From Liolophura sinensis (Eukaryota > Mollusca > Polyplacophora > Chitonida > Chitonidae): a DNA stretch of 64,000 bases. The position numbers and the translations under genes are program-made. The notes under the pieces are model-generated. The model was given only the letters and a program-made list of their open reading frames with translations, did not search any database and was not told the origin of the DNA. Below are positions 35,301-43,975 of this stretch, piece by piece. The stretch lies in NCBI RefSeq assembly GCF_032854445.1, contig NC_088299.1, forward strand, positions 14,255,608 to 14,319,607, in the 5' to 3' direction. Position 1 is the first letter of the stretch. Every line of letters begins with the position of its first letter.

Positions 35301-38300
35301 GTTACTATTAAGAATATTTTTGTAAAGATATATTTCCCTGCCTTGTTTTGTTGTTTGTGTATGCCCCCAAAGTATAATAGTGGTCTTGCTAACAGTTTGC
35401 ACCTCTCACTCCATTTAAAGACCACATGATAAAAAAAATGCATCAGTTTGATCATGAAATTAATTACTTGTTGGTTTCAGGTTGTTTTTGACAATAAAAA
35501 CAATTATGACGTAATAGAACCATTTGCACTGATGTTTTTGTCTGTCTCTATGTTTTTCAGAGTTGTGGAAGGAACATTCCGAAGTCTGAACAACCTCCTA
35601 GAGAGATTCCACCAGTCATTTTTCTTCTACATTCTTCCATCAACCAATCGTTATGTGTCTATTGGGTTGTACATGCCACCTCTGGCCCTGATGGTACTGC
35701 CGTGTCTCATCAAGGTATGCTTGTCTGATATCACATTATAATGTTGTCATGTGTCTATTGGGTTGTACATGCCACCTCTGGCACTGATGATACAGCCGTG
35801 TTTCATTAAGGTATGCTTGTCTGATATCATGTTAAAATGTTATCATGTGTCCATTGGGTTGTACATACCACCTCTGAAACTGATGATACAACCATGTCTC
35901 ATCAAGGTATGCTTGTCTGGTATCACATTATAATGTTGTCATGTGTCTATTGGGTTGTACATGCCACCTCTGGCACTGACAATACAGCCGTGTCTCATCA
36001 AGGTATGCTTGTGTGATATCATGTTATAGTGTCATCATGTGTCTGTTGGGTTGTACATGCCACCTCTGGCACTGACGATACAGCCGTGTCTCATCAAGGT
36101 ATGCTTGTCTGATATCATGTTATGATGGTATCTTGTGTCTATTGGGTTGTACGTGCTGCCACTGACAATTTCAGATCAAAATTTTCCAGAATCGAACTTG
36201 GTTATTCAATCATTAGTTACATTGTATAATGATAACTTGGCTATTCAGTGATCAGTTATGTTTTGTATTGACAACAAGGTTGTGTAATGACAACTGAATT
36301 TGTGTAATGACAACTAAGATCGTGTAATGACGACTTGGGTTGTGCAATGACGGCTTATGTTGTGTATTGACAAGCTAGGCTGTGTTATGACAACTTAGGT
36401 TGTGTAATGATAACTTGGTTGTTTAATGATCATTTACATTTTGTAATGACAACTTAAGTTGTTAAATAATAACCTAATGTAATAAAGTTTCCTGATATAG
36501 TGATGGCTCATTCATGTTACTCTTAACTTCTCACCCTAATGTAAAACATTTGACTGTAAACCAGGCTGTGGCCTTGTGGATTTTGGTGGGACAAAGAGAG
36601 AGGAAGAAATTAGAGGAGAAAGCTGAAGAGGAGAGTAAAAAGTCCACAGATGAAGGGGACAAAGTGAGTGGAGATGCAATGGGAGATACAGCTGCAAATG
36701 GAGACGATGACAGTGACTTTGAAGAAGAAGAGGAATCGGTAAACTGTTCTTACATCTCTTTCTTCTCAACAAATTTGTGTGAAATGAATTCTTGATATAA
36801 ACCTGGTCCTAAATAGTTTCCATAGCGATGCCTGTATTATTTTCCTTCCTGAATGTACCTTGTAACTGTCATATCTGTTTTCATGAGGGTGTTTTCGGGT
36901 GTTAAATCACACCATATTTTGAAAGAATTTTTAAAGTTTCCATTCCTTTGACTTTCTGGACCATGAAGTTTTTGAACGTCAAACATGTCAAATGAAAAGT
37001 AAGGGAATACATACACCTTTGCCATACATGCCACCACTGTGCCTTTATTTCATTTCACATGGTCAGTCAATTTGTGTATAGCCATGATGGCGTAGAGTCA
37101 TTGTTTTTTTTATTCTCCCTTTTCTTTCCAGGATCTCCAACAGTCCACCTGGGTGCAGATTGTGCCAATTATCTTAGTTTCCATGGTGATTGGTATGCTT
37201 GCCTACACGGGTCCAAACATCTTTGCAGCATCTGCCCAGTCCTTCCGACTGCTCACGGATGATGCTCTCACCTTTGGAATTCTCGCGCTGTTTTTAGCTG
37301 GATTATTTTTCCCAAATATTGTAGCAAAGTGAGTAAAGACTCAATTCTGAATATTAGAGATAATTATGAGATATTGGTAGATATCTTATTATGAGATAAT
37401 TCCCCCAGCATACACACATACCCATACATGTTTTTGTCATAGACAACAAAAATGGATGGAAGGAGTTGGAAATGGTGCTAGGTATCTGTTCTACATTCCA
37501 TCCATTCATTCAATGTACATTTTGAATGTGTTATCTGGAAAGCAACACTAGGGACTCTCTCTTCAAACTATAGAAGTAGCTTGTCATCAGTTAACTTCTT
37601 GGTCCAAGATTGGTGCCTTCCGTCATGTTAATTTGCATTCGGCTGTTTCCTTTCTGTAAATGCAATGTCTTGAAAACAAATGATGAAGTGGACTCCCATC
37701 GGCCATCTTTGATGTCAAGCAGAGGTGTTTCACATTCAGTTTCCCCTGTCATACATTTTGTCATCACCATAACATTGTATCATCAACATGACATTTTGCC
37801 ATCTCCTTGACATTTTGCCATCACTTTGACATTTGGCCATCACCTTGACATTTGGCCATCACCTTGACAATTATCATCACTAACATTTTCTCATCACCGT
37901 AACATTTTGGAAACTCATTTACATTTGTTCTCAATTTAACATTATCACCATGACATTTTGTCATCATCTTAACATTCTGTTATTGCCTTAACAGTTTGTC
38001 ATCACCTTGACAGTTGATCATCACCTTGACAGTTTATCATCACCATAGCATTTTCCCATCACCTTGACAGTCTGCCATTACAGTTTGACATTTTCCCATC
38101 AATGTAACATTTTGTGATGACCTTGATATTTTTGCCATTACCATAACATACTCCATGAGCTATTTTCTTCAAACAGCGTTGTTATTTCGTTTTCCAGGAA
38201 GTCTGAAGGGCTGCAGTTTAACTGGGAGGTTCTCAAATGTGTCACCCTCATCTATCAGAGCCTCTGGATATTCTCAGCAGCCCTTATGAACATCTCATTG

Positions 38301-39826
38301 GCTTATTTCCTAGCCGTTGTCATGGTGCCTGTCACAGTGATGGCTCATCCAATCAAAAACAGGTAAGCATTGATGTATTATTAGCTAGACTAAAAGTGGT
38401 TAAAGGAAAGATAAGGAGGTAACTGCAAATGGGTTGCAGTTGCTCTGTTTTCAGTATTGTTAGATGGAATTTTGTAAAAACAAACCACTGCTACAATTTA
38501 TCGCCTTGTCAGCTTAGAGATTTACTTTTTAGTACATATTCCCTTGTTGGAAATTGCACTCTGCATTAATTCCAGTCTAATTTATATCATGTTGTGGTTT
38601 GCTGCAGTTGTTGTGTCTAGCGGATGTTTAACTGTGGTTTGCTGCAGTTGTTGTGTCTAGCGGATGTTTAACTGTGGTTTGCTGCAGTTGTTGTGTCTAG
38701 CAGATGTTTAACTGTGGTTTGCTGCAGTTGTTGTGTCTAGCGGATGTTTAACTGTGGTTTGCTGCAGTTGTTGTGTCTAGCAGATGTTTAGCTGTGGTTT
38801 GCTGCAGTTGTTGTGTCTAGCGGATGGTTAACTGTGGTTTGCTGCAGTTGTTGTGTCTAGCAGATGTTTAGCTGTGGTTTGCTGCAGTTGTTGTGTCTAG
38901 CAGATGTTTAGCTGTGGTTTGCTGCAGTTGTTGTGTCTAGCAGATGTTTAGCTGTGGTTTGCTGCAGTTGTTGTGTCTAGCAGATGTTTAGCTGTGGTTT
39001 GCTGCAAATTAGAAATGCAAATGCATGAAATGATCATTCTTTGTTTCCACTTACGGTAACGTAAGTTTTGCTAGGAGGTTTAAAGGTTGAATTAAACTTG
39101 TTGTAGACTGCCATAATACAAAAGGTGCCACCATTTTTATATTGTGTTTTACAGGCGAACCAACACTAAGAAATTTTTTAAAAAACGAAATAAAAAGTTA
39201 AACTGAAAACCTGGTTTTCTTTAGTATTTTCCTTTTTTTTTCAAGGCTTTCTGATTGTGTTCAAGAGGAAATATTGTTGAAATAGTCTGGATTTTCCACA
39301 AATTAGATGATTTTTCAAATTTTTCACATCATCAAAAGATTTATTCTGCCCGTAAAAACTTGAATTGGTGTGACCTAATACAAACTGTTCTGGTACAAGT
39401 AGTGAAATTAATTCTGAGACTATAGATTACAAGGTGATCATTGTATTTGTAATGCACTTTGAAAGTTCTGATATGGGTCAAATACAGTAAGGAACCAGCA
39501 TTATGGGGTTGTGTTATTAAAAACTTCATTTTACTCATTGTCCACTTGGGTTCTGTTTCAGGTTATGTCACATGTTACAGATGCTCCTGATGTTGGCCGT
39601 CTCCCCGCCTGCTCTACTCTATATAGCCGCTCTTGTCGAGTCGTATGGTGGGAAACACTTCAGTTACAGCCTGTGGCCAGGGAAGGCTTGGGATGTCCTG
39701 AAACAGTCTTTGTTCCTGTCCATTCTTGACAACTATTTAATCGGCAACTGGATCTTCTCTTTCTTCAGTTTTGCTGTCATGCCAAGCTGGCTGATGTCCT
39801 GGGCAGTCACCAGAATAGGCAGATGA
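26217..39826 (+). CDS. GPAA1: GPI transamidase subunit GPAA1 (12 coding exons)
   Basis: GPAA1 is part of the ER membrane complex that attaches preformed GPI anchors to proteins. Exons: 26217-26391, 26923-27007, 27445-27553, 30100-30259, 31761-31865, 33613-33809, 34683-34879, 35561-35714, 36565-36738, 37132-37328, 38198-38362, 39562-39826. They sum to 1983 bp, all phases agree, and the product is 660 residues (human 621). Visible features: an N-terminal MGLLTD start and membrane segment (about 21-42), a luminal M28-peptidase-like domain with NVYAILRAPRASSTEAVVL, YWAKDIVFVVTEQ and EGLNGQLPNLDL, then LERFHQSFFFYILP and VSIGLYMPPLALM, followed by several membrane helices. A Lys/Glu/Asp-rich loop (about 404-452) in exon 9 accounts for part of the extra length. 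ATG-ATG at 26217/26220 leaves the start uncertain by one codon; the second gives the family's MGLL start. Introns are packed with minisatellites. Confidence 0.97.
26923..27007 (+). CDS. GPAA1: GPAA1 exon 2
   Basis: Codes residues 59-86 and two bases of Arg87: a short charged segment with FKELEKELESDK. The acceptor GGACAG and donor GTAAGA are clear and the phases fit exons 1 and 3. Confidence 0.93.
27445..27553 (+). CDS. GPAA1: GPAA1 exon 3
   Basis: Codes residues 87-123: VPKEWLYRKFQSLGLDVYIQ then NFSIRYPLSLLPEGQ. The acceptor is TTTGCAG. The donor CAG/GTGAGT at 27553 is the first of a tandem series of nearly identical donors spaced 57 bp apart, because the last 36 bp of this exon are part of a minisatellite unit. 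Confidence 0.93.
27518..28070 (+). repeat. 57-bp minisatellite spanning the GPAA1 exon 3 donor
   Basis: The first unit (27518-27574) consists of the last 36 bp of exon 3 plus 21 intron bases. About nine copies follow, each with AAGTCTGTTACCTGAAGG, a CAG/GTGAGTGGTCA donor word and CTGTATCAGACATCC. Donors stand at 27553, 27610 and 27667; the next copy, at 27724, has CAG/GCGAGT. Later copies carry indels. The frame stays open through the first units. Confidence 0.95.
28087..28185 (+). repeat. Segmental duplication, copy 1 (GPAA1 intron 3)
   Basis: AATCTTTAATCTGAAGGGCA, GAGGGACCTATAAACACATG and AATGAAATGCT recur at 28906-28995 with few changes. Both copies lie directly after a minisatellite of the same family, so a block of array plus flank was duplicated together. 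Confidence 0.85.
28258..28500 (+). mobile_element. SINE-A full-length copy (GPAA1 intron 3)
   Basis: Sense copy with head GAGCCTCCATGACTAAGGAG, AGCACACCAGCACGGCGCAA, GGTCTGGCATCAGCCTGCAG, CACCATAATACTGGTCGCCG and tail AATCAAAGAAATAAATG. It separates the two blocks of exon-3-derived minisatellite. Confidence 0.85.
28506..28915 (+). repeat. ~55-bp minisatellite, second block of the exon-3 family
   Basis: About seven copies of a unit related to the 57-bp array: TCCCCCAAGTGTGTTACCTG, ACAGGTGAGTGGTCAGAA, CCTGTATCAGATA. It shares the donor-like CAGGTGAGTGG but has diverged in length and sequence. With 28906-28995 it looks like a duplicated and then independently expanded block. Confidence 0.9.
28906..28995 (+). 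repeat. Segmental duplication, copy 2 (GPAA1 intron 3)
   Basis: Second copy of the 28087-28185 segment (AATCTTTAATCTGAAGGGCA, GAGGGACCTATAAACACATG). It runs directly into the 23-bp array. Confidence 0.85.
28996..29850 (+). repeat. ~23-bp minisatellite with E-box-like core (~37 copies)
   Basis: Head-to-tail copies near the consensus GTTTGTACGTCACATGTGGG plus ACA, some 1-3 bp shorter. Each copy carries CACGTG or CACATG, so the array holds dozens of E-box-like words. Several 80-140-codon open frames here are repeat by-products. Confidence 0.95.
30100..30259 (+). CDS. GPAA1: GPAA1 exon 4
   Basis: Codes residues 124-176 and one base of Lys177. GENVYAILRAPRASSTEAVV and TTAGIALMLALANNF belong to the M28-like luminal fold. 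The acceptor is TTGTGCAG and the donor GTGAGT. Confidence 0.97.
30301..30366 (+). repeat. 66-bp duplicated segment, copy 1
   Basis: TACTGTAATTAAGAATTTTT and AAGAAAACAATGCTGACATG recur at 31621-31688 with one or two changes. The two copies flank the 47-bp array in the same intron. Confidence 0.85.
30815..31430 (+). repeat. 47-bp minisatellite with splice-acceptor-like word (~13 copies)
   Basis: Head-to-tail 47-bp units: TCCCTCTTTCAG, TTGTATAGAAAGGCGGAATT and TACATCACCACTGC. Every copy contains a pyrimidine tract followed by CAG, which resembles a 3' splice site, in GPAA1 intron 4 upstream of the real acceptor at 31760. Confidence 0.95.
31621..31688 (+). repeat. 66-bp duplicated segment, copy 2
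   Basis: Second copy of 30301-30366 (TACTGTAATTAAGAATTTTT, AAACAATGCTGACATGCTG), downstream of the 47-bp array. Confidence 0.85.
31761..31865 (+). CDS. GPAA1: GPAA1 exon 5
   Basis: Codes residues 177-211 with YWAKDIIFVVTEQEQVGMQA and WLDGYHGF, typical of the GPAA1 luminal domain. The acceptor is TTTTCAG and the donor GTAAGT. Confidence 0.97.
32340..32940 (+). repeat. ~58-bp minisatellite (GPAA1 intron 5, ~10 copies)
   Basis: Head-to-tail units with TTTTATGAGCACACATACAC, AATAATTGTGATGTAATCAA and GGTACTACCTAGGTG. Each copy includes CAAGGTACT, a weak donor-like word. Confidence 0.95.
33613..33809 (+). CDS. GPAA1: GPAA1 exon 6
   Basis: Codes residues 212-277: GRGGAIQAAINLEI, IEGLNGQLPNLDLVNLVV and LCRREGIRPTLHKR. 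EGLNGQLPNLDL is a family signature. The acceptor is CCTTTAG and the donor GTAAGT. Confidence 0.98.
34309..34678 (+). mobile_element. SINE-B full-length copy (GPAA1 intron 6)
   Basis: Head GGCCCTGATAGCACGGTTGG with a good A-box, B-box region GGGTCAATCCTGGGTCGG, body CGACTGGTTGACCCGTATCA and CTGCTACAAGGAGGCACATT, tail CGTCGTCATATGACTGAAAA and ACGTTAAACCCCAAG with ACTC repeats. It ends only a few bases before the GPAA1 exon 7 acceptor at 34682, so the SINE supplies the sequence just upstream of that acceptor. Confidence 0.9.
34683..34879 (+). CDS. GPAA1: GPAA1 exon 7
   Basis: Codes residues 278-342 and two bases of Gln343: TLKTMFAMMWSQATGM, HGLFHRYNIEALTLEGF. The acceptor is CTGTAG, just past a SINE tail, and the donor is GTAAGA. 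Confidence 0.97.
35561..35714 (+). CDS. GPAA1: GPAA1 exon 8
   Basis: Codes residues 343-394: NNLLERFHQSFFFYILP and RYVSIGLYMPPLALMVLP, the most conserved part of the protein at the start of the membrane domain. The acceptor is TTTTTCAG. The donor AAG/GTATGC is copied in a 96-bp tandem array that begins inside this exon. Confidence 0.97.
35655..36175 (+). repeat. 96-bp minisatellite spanning the GPAA1 exon 8 donor
   Basis: Units start at 35655, 35751, 35847, 35943, 36039 and 36135 (partial), an exact 96-bp step. Each full unit copies the last 60 bp of exon 8, the AAG/GTATGC donor and 36 bp of intron. Donor copies stand at 35714, 35810, 35906, 36002 and 36098. Unlike the exon 3 case, the frame meets TAA at 35739 just past the first donor. 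Confidence 0.97.
36240..36480 (+). repeat. Degenerate ~20-bp array (GPAA1 intron 8)
   Basis: Loose repeats of TTGTGTAATGACAACT and GGTTGTGT words, about ten copies with much drift. Confidence 0.75.
36565..36738 (+). CDS. GPAA1: GPAA1 exon 9
   Basis: Codes residues 395-452: a short hydrophobic start (AVALWILVGQ), then a basic/acidic stretch (RERKKLEEKAEEESKKS) and an Asp/Glu run, likely a hydrophilic loop between membrane helices. Less conserved than its neighbours, but the splice sites (CCAG, GTAAAC) and the phase fit. Confidence 0.92.
37132..37328 (+). CDS. GPAA1: GPAA1 exon 10
   Basis: Codes residues 453-517 with two membrane segments: VPIILVSMVIGMLAYTG and FGILALFLAGLFFPNI. The acceptor is TTTCCAG and the donor GTGAGT. 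Confidence 0.96.
37740..38155 (+). repeat. Degenerate ~20-bp array (GPAA1 intron 10)
   Basis: Irregular repeats of TTTGCCATCACCTTGACA-like words, about 20 copies with insertions. It ends about 40 bp before the exon 11 acceptor. Confidence 0.8.
38198..38362 (+). CDS. GPAA1: GPAA1 exon 11
   Basis: Codes residues 518-572: NWEVLKCVTLIYQSLW and MNISLAYFLAVVMVPVTVM, a membrane segment resembling the family's NFSLGF-type region. The acceptor is TTTCCAG and the donor GTAAGC. Confidence 0.96.
38593..39006 (+). repeat. 40-bp minisatellite (GPAA1 intron 11, ~10 copies)
   Basis: Nearly perfect 40-bp units: TGTGGTTTGCTGCAGTTGTT and GTGTCTAGCGGATGTTTAAC, with alternating CGGATG and CAGATG variants. Identity between copies is very high, which suggests recent expansion. 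Confidence 0.97.
39562..39826 (+). CDS. GPAA1: GPAA1 exon 12 (terminal)
   Basis: Codes residues 573-660 plus TGA: MLAVSPPALLYIAALVES, the amphipathic KAWDVLKQSLFLSILDNYLI, and a last membrane helix (WIFSFFSFAVMPSWLMSW). The acceptor is GTTTCAG. The length and final hydrophobic segment agree with the family C-terminus. Confidence 0.97.
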
Positions 39827-40489
39827 GAAATTTGACTTTTCACAGAATAAATAATTGATTGTGATGTTTGTGAAAGCAGCGTTTTGGTGCTCCAGCAATT
39901 TGCTTGAGTCTGAAAACATTCCATGCTTTCCTACTGAAATAGAAATATGGGATTTTCTTGGAACTGTCAGAAAAGGTGGATTTTACGTTAAATTGTTCTG
40001 GCTCTACATTGCAGCGCTTCTGTATGCATTTTTATACATGTGCCTGAAATGATCCTGAACAATGGGTATTAAAATGGAGAAGTGGTTGATAGTTTTATGT
40101 TTTGATGCCGGTGATACAGGACTATCTTTTCAGTAATTCTTGTGGATTGTGAAGCTCCATGTGTGAAAGTGCACTCAGTCATCTGTTTGCGTTCCAAGCA
40201 TGGAATGAATGAATGAATGATTAGGGTTTAACACCATGTTGAGATCCAGTGTTGGGTGTATTTGGATGATGGTTTCTATGACTGAAAGCATAAGGACATC
40301 TCAGGCAGGGCCGTGGCATTGTATTTGAATAACATGTGTACAGTAACTCTTAACTCTTTGACCAGCAGTTTTTAAGTGGAATTTCCATACACAAATTTTT
40401 TTACTGTTTGAGACCTCAGGAGGACGTGCTGTAATGATGTGACGTTATGCATTAATCTGACCTTTTGCAACGGTTTCTTCATTATGCAG
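39827..40489 (+). other. Probable GPAA1 3' UTR and downstream DNA
   Basis: AATAAA occurs at 39846-39851, only 20 bp past the stop codon. No second AATAAA was seen in the next few hundred bases, so the true 3' end is unclear. A GAATGAATGAATGAATGATTAG run near 40204 may be a SINE tail remnant. Confidence 0.4.
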
Positions 40490-40770
40490 TGGTTCACAGT
40501 GATGAGATGTTTCACAGAGGCGTGACATGGCATTGTGATGTGATGTCGTAAAACAGTGTGACGTTTTATGGTGGTGTGATGTCACAAAGCAGTATGACAT
40601 GGCATTGTGGTGTGATGTCATGAAGCTGTGTGATGTGATGTGACGTCATGAAGTAGTGTGACATGGCATAGTGGTGTGATGTCATAAAGTAGTGTGACAT
40701 GGCATAGTGGTGTGACGTGACGAAGTAATGTGATGTGGCATAGTGGTGTAATGTTTTGTTGTGGTGTGAT
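40490..40770. repeat. Degenerate ~36-bp tandem array
   Basis: About seven copies with AGTGTGACATGGCATAGTGG and TGTGATGTCATGAAG words. Copy lengths vary. Confidence 0.85.
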
Positions 40771-41237
40771 ATCTGATGGTAGTGTAACTTTGCATGGTTT
40801 AAGGATAACCGCTGTGAAAATGCCAATTTACGCTACTCTAATTCAACCTTTTCGCATGTTTATAAGGTGTTTATTTAGGCACATTATGAAGACATTTTTC
40901 TGTGTCGACTGATAAAATTATGCGTTTTGTGAAGCCCTGAAATTGACCAATCCAACCAAAGTAGTTTTGTCTCCAAAATCAAATTAAATATGTGCATAAA
41001 TTGCACAGAAAGTTGCTCTATCATCTGCGACAAGTTTGAGGGATTAAGGTAGTTTTACATCTGCTTGTGGATGAATTTATATGTTAGGTTGGTTGCAGGG
41101 TGTCCGGGTGTAGAGGTGGTCTGTAAATCGCTAGGATCAGTCCCAGTCTGGGACACATGATGCTTACGATTATTCGTAAACACCGGTGTTGCCAGCTTAC
41201 GAGAACCTGTCATGTTACAGTAACGGTCAGACGGTCA

Positions 41238-41512
41238 GTATAATCAGAAGCGCCCACAGATTCTTTGATATTCTCCTACTTCTACTGTTCTTGGAGCTTT
41301 GGTGGCAAATAATCGCTCGACTGTGCTTCTAGGACCTATTACTGGGTCGATGCCTTCTACCAAGGCTGGAGACATCGGTGTTTCCGTATAATCAGAAGCG
41401 CCCACAGATTCTTTGATATTCTCCTACTTCTACTGTTCTTGGAGCTTTGGTGACAAATAATCGCTAGACAGTGCTTCTAGGGCCAATTAGTGGGTCGGTG
41501 CCTTCTACCAAT
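41238..41512. repeat. 148-bp-spaced direct duplication
   Basis: Two copies of about 127 bp start at 41238 and 41386. Both begin GTATAATCAGAAGCGCCCAC and contain TTCTCCTACTTCTACTGTTC, TTGGAGCTTTGGTG and GCCTTCTACCAA. Few mismatches. Function unknown. Confidence 0.9.
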
Positions 41513-41769
41513 ACGGCATACATTCAAGATTAAGCTGCAGGTGAGAAAGTATGTTAGTTGCTAGTCGGTGGTTTACTTTTGTTTCATTAGCCAGTGAAGC
41601 TGACTGTATGTATCAGTATGTGGAAAAGTATTAAACACAGCATTAAATACTGACCAAGTGAACAAAAATGTATTTTGGGTCGAGGATGTACTATGAGAGA
41701 ATTCCATTTTCAGCCCATTGACGATAATCTACTGACCTCTTTGGCTCATCCCAAAACCATGAACTATCT

Positions 41770-41918
41770 GGACTTTGAACGTGTTCATCTCACTTGTGAT
41801 GTGCTTGTGTTCATCTCACTTCTGATGTGCTTGTGTTCATCTCACTTGTGATGTGCTTGTGTTCATCTCACTTGTGATGTGCTTGTGTTTATCTCACTTG
41901 TGATGTGCTTTTGTCTAG
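41770..41918. repeat. 26-bp tandem array (~5 copies)
   Basis: Units of GTGTTCATCTCACTTGTGAT then GTGCTT, nearly perfect. Confidence 0.9.
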
Positions 41919-43784
41919 GATTTTAAACGTCATATTTATTTTATACTGGAAATTTTGTTTACAGATATAGTTGTAATTATTCATTCTTTTCCTGTTACAC
42001 GTTACTTTTTGGCTTGCCTGTACGAAGAATGCAATGTTCGTTTTGGAAAGGTGTGAAACCAGGTGAAATGTACAGTTATATATCTCGATGTAACCTGAAG
42101 ATTACTTTATGTTGAAAAAGAAAAATGATGAAGTCCCAGTCAAACAGCTTATTGGTAGCATATTCGTAAAATAATTATTTTTTCTGGCGAACTGTTCGAT
42201 ATCGAAGAAAATAACTGATAAATATTTACCAGAGAATTGCAGTTCTTAAGATGGTTGTACTTGTTTAAAAGTATAAGTTGGTGAAATTAAGAGCCAGTTA
42301 ATTAATTCTTGAATTAAGTACAATTTATTTTACTTGTTTGAGTACATGTATAAATAGGTCTATAACTCTATTTTTACCTCTGTCATTGAATTATAAACTG
42401 CAGGACTTTCATAAAATAATGGAGAGCTTCGATGGAGACAAAAAATGAAAATAAGCCAAGTCTGTTCATCTTCAAAAAGTACATAATAATTTATCACCAA
42501 GGCTTTCAAATAAGTGATATAGTGTCAAATAAATCCAAGCATTATAGTTTCAGAATTCAGATGTTGAACGATAATAAATGTCTTAGATGTCGCTTTATGT
42601 CCAAGAATAAGCACGTAAACACGAAGCAAAGCAAAATGGCAAATGCTTGGCGAAAAGGGACGCCACTCTGCAATGCCATAAGAATTAAATAGCCGTCAGC
42701 ATACATGCGTTTCTAAAATTTCAGAGGTACGGCGCCAATCTCCAGGGGAAAAAAATCAATGAATAACTTTTGTTTTGGTTAGATATGTAAATATATAAAG
42801 ATAGCACGTAAATACACTCACTCACACACACGCACGCACGCGCGCGCACACATAGTAGTGAGTAGAGATCGTGGATTGAGAGAAACCTGAAAACCACGTG
42901 TGTATATAAAAAGGCACATACACCGGGTAGACCTAACGATGTTACCATTATGAGGTCTAAATCTCGCACTTGGCCTTTGGTGTATTTTTAAAGTATATAA
43001 GGTTTGACAGCTTTGCACTTTTGTTACGTATTTTGTATACTAGTATACGATAACTTGTATAACGATGTCCGTTAGTCAAGTAATATATTTGTAACACGGC
43101 TGTGTTTAATGTGCCTTTGCTTGGGTGGTTTGGTCCATGTTTTGGCTCTGCTCTCGGTAGAGGTTTGGACCTGTTTTCTTGTAGTTTCAGTGGTAAGTGG
43201 AGTTAAAGTTATCTCAGATGTACAACTGTACATCGTATTTCTAAAACTTGTACTCTTTGAGAGCCCCCAGCTCCCTCAGCATGGGTGCTGTATAGGCTTG
43301 GTTGGTAATATGTGCTCCACATGTAAGAAAGTTTGGCATTTAGTAACCAAACGCTGATGGTGTATTCCAGGCCTTTCAGGTTCCATCCACGGATAGAACT
43401 GACCGCCGTCATAATAGTAAAATACCAACGATAGAGACAAAGTACTTGTTTTGCTGAGGTTTTAATGTTTTCAGCTTGGTCCAGTTTGTACTTCCTTATA
43501 ACTTAAGTCATCTTGGTGCTTCGTGTTGTCTGTAAACTGTGTGGTTTTCTTCATTCATGTAACCATGTGGCCCTCGGTGTAGTAATAAACTCATCCTCAC
43601 TCAAAATATGGATATGTGGGCATTTTTCAGCCCCCAGGTCCACACTTGTGTCGTCTCAATTCATCGTTGTGGTACAATACAATCGAGAGATATTTTAAAA
43701 GAGTGTGAGGAAACAGTTAAATCCATCTCAAGTCAGACTCTACACACCGCTACCAGTACGAACATTAGCCAGATACTGCTAGGC
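41919..43784. other. Intergenic, no supported gene
   Basis: Open frames of 60-86 codons occur on both strands without recognisable domains. A CA/CG-rich simple repeat lies at about 42810-42852. Nothing else is supported. Confidence 0.4.
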
Positions 43785-43975
43785 CTGGTGTCCGTATACT
43801 GTGACAAAATGGGGCGTCGTGTCTGCATGGTGTCTTCGGCATGGCGCTCCAGTGAGGCAGCATAATAAATATGTAGGCATTGGGTCCCACCTGCTGCAGG
43901 GAGACAACATCGTGATATGTCCGAAATAATGTTGAAAGACACATTAAACCACAATCAAAACCAAACAAACCCAGT
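43785..43975 (+). mobile_element. SINE-B-related fragment
   Basis: CTGTGACAAAATGGGGCG, GTGTCTGCATGGTGTCTTCG and GCATGGCGCTCCAGTGAGGC match the reverse complement of 7130-7200. It ends ATTAAACCACAATCAAAACC. The tRNA-like head is not recognisable. Confidence 0.55.

Noticed and set aside
36536-36772. Leu/His/Ser-rich minus-strand frame of 78 codons
   Set aside because: It is the antisense shadow of GPAA1 exon 9, whose acidic and basic codons read as Leu and Ser on the other strand.
39855-40052. 65-codon frame downstream of GPAA1 with a hydrophobic end
   Set aside because: It lies directly after the GPAA1 stop codon in probable 3' UTR and has no family match I recognise.
42721-43018. Minus-strand frames with Cys/Val runs
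   Set aside because: They cross a CA/CG simple repeat and have no other support.
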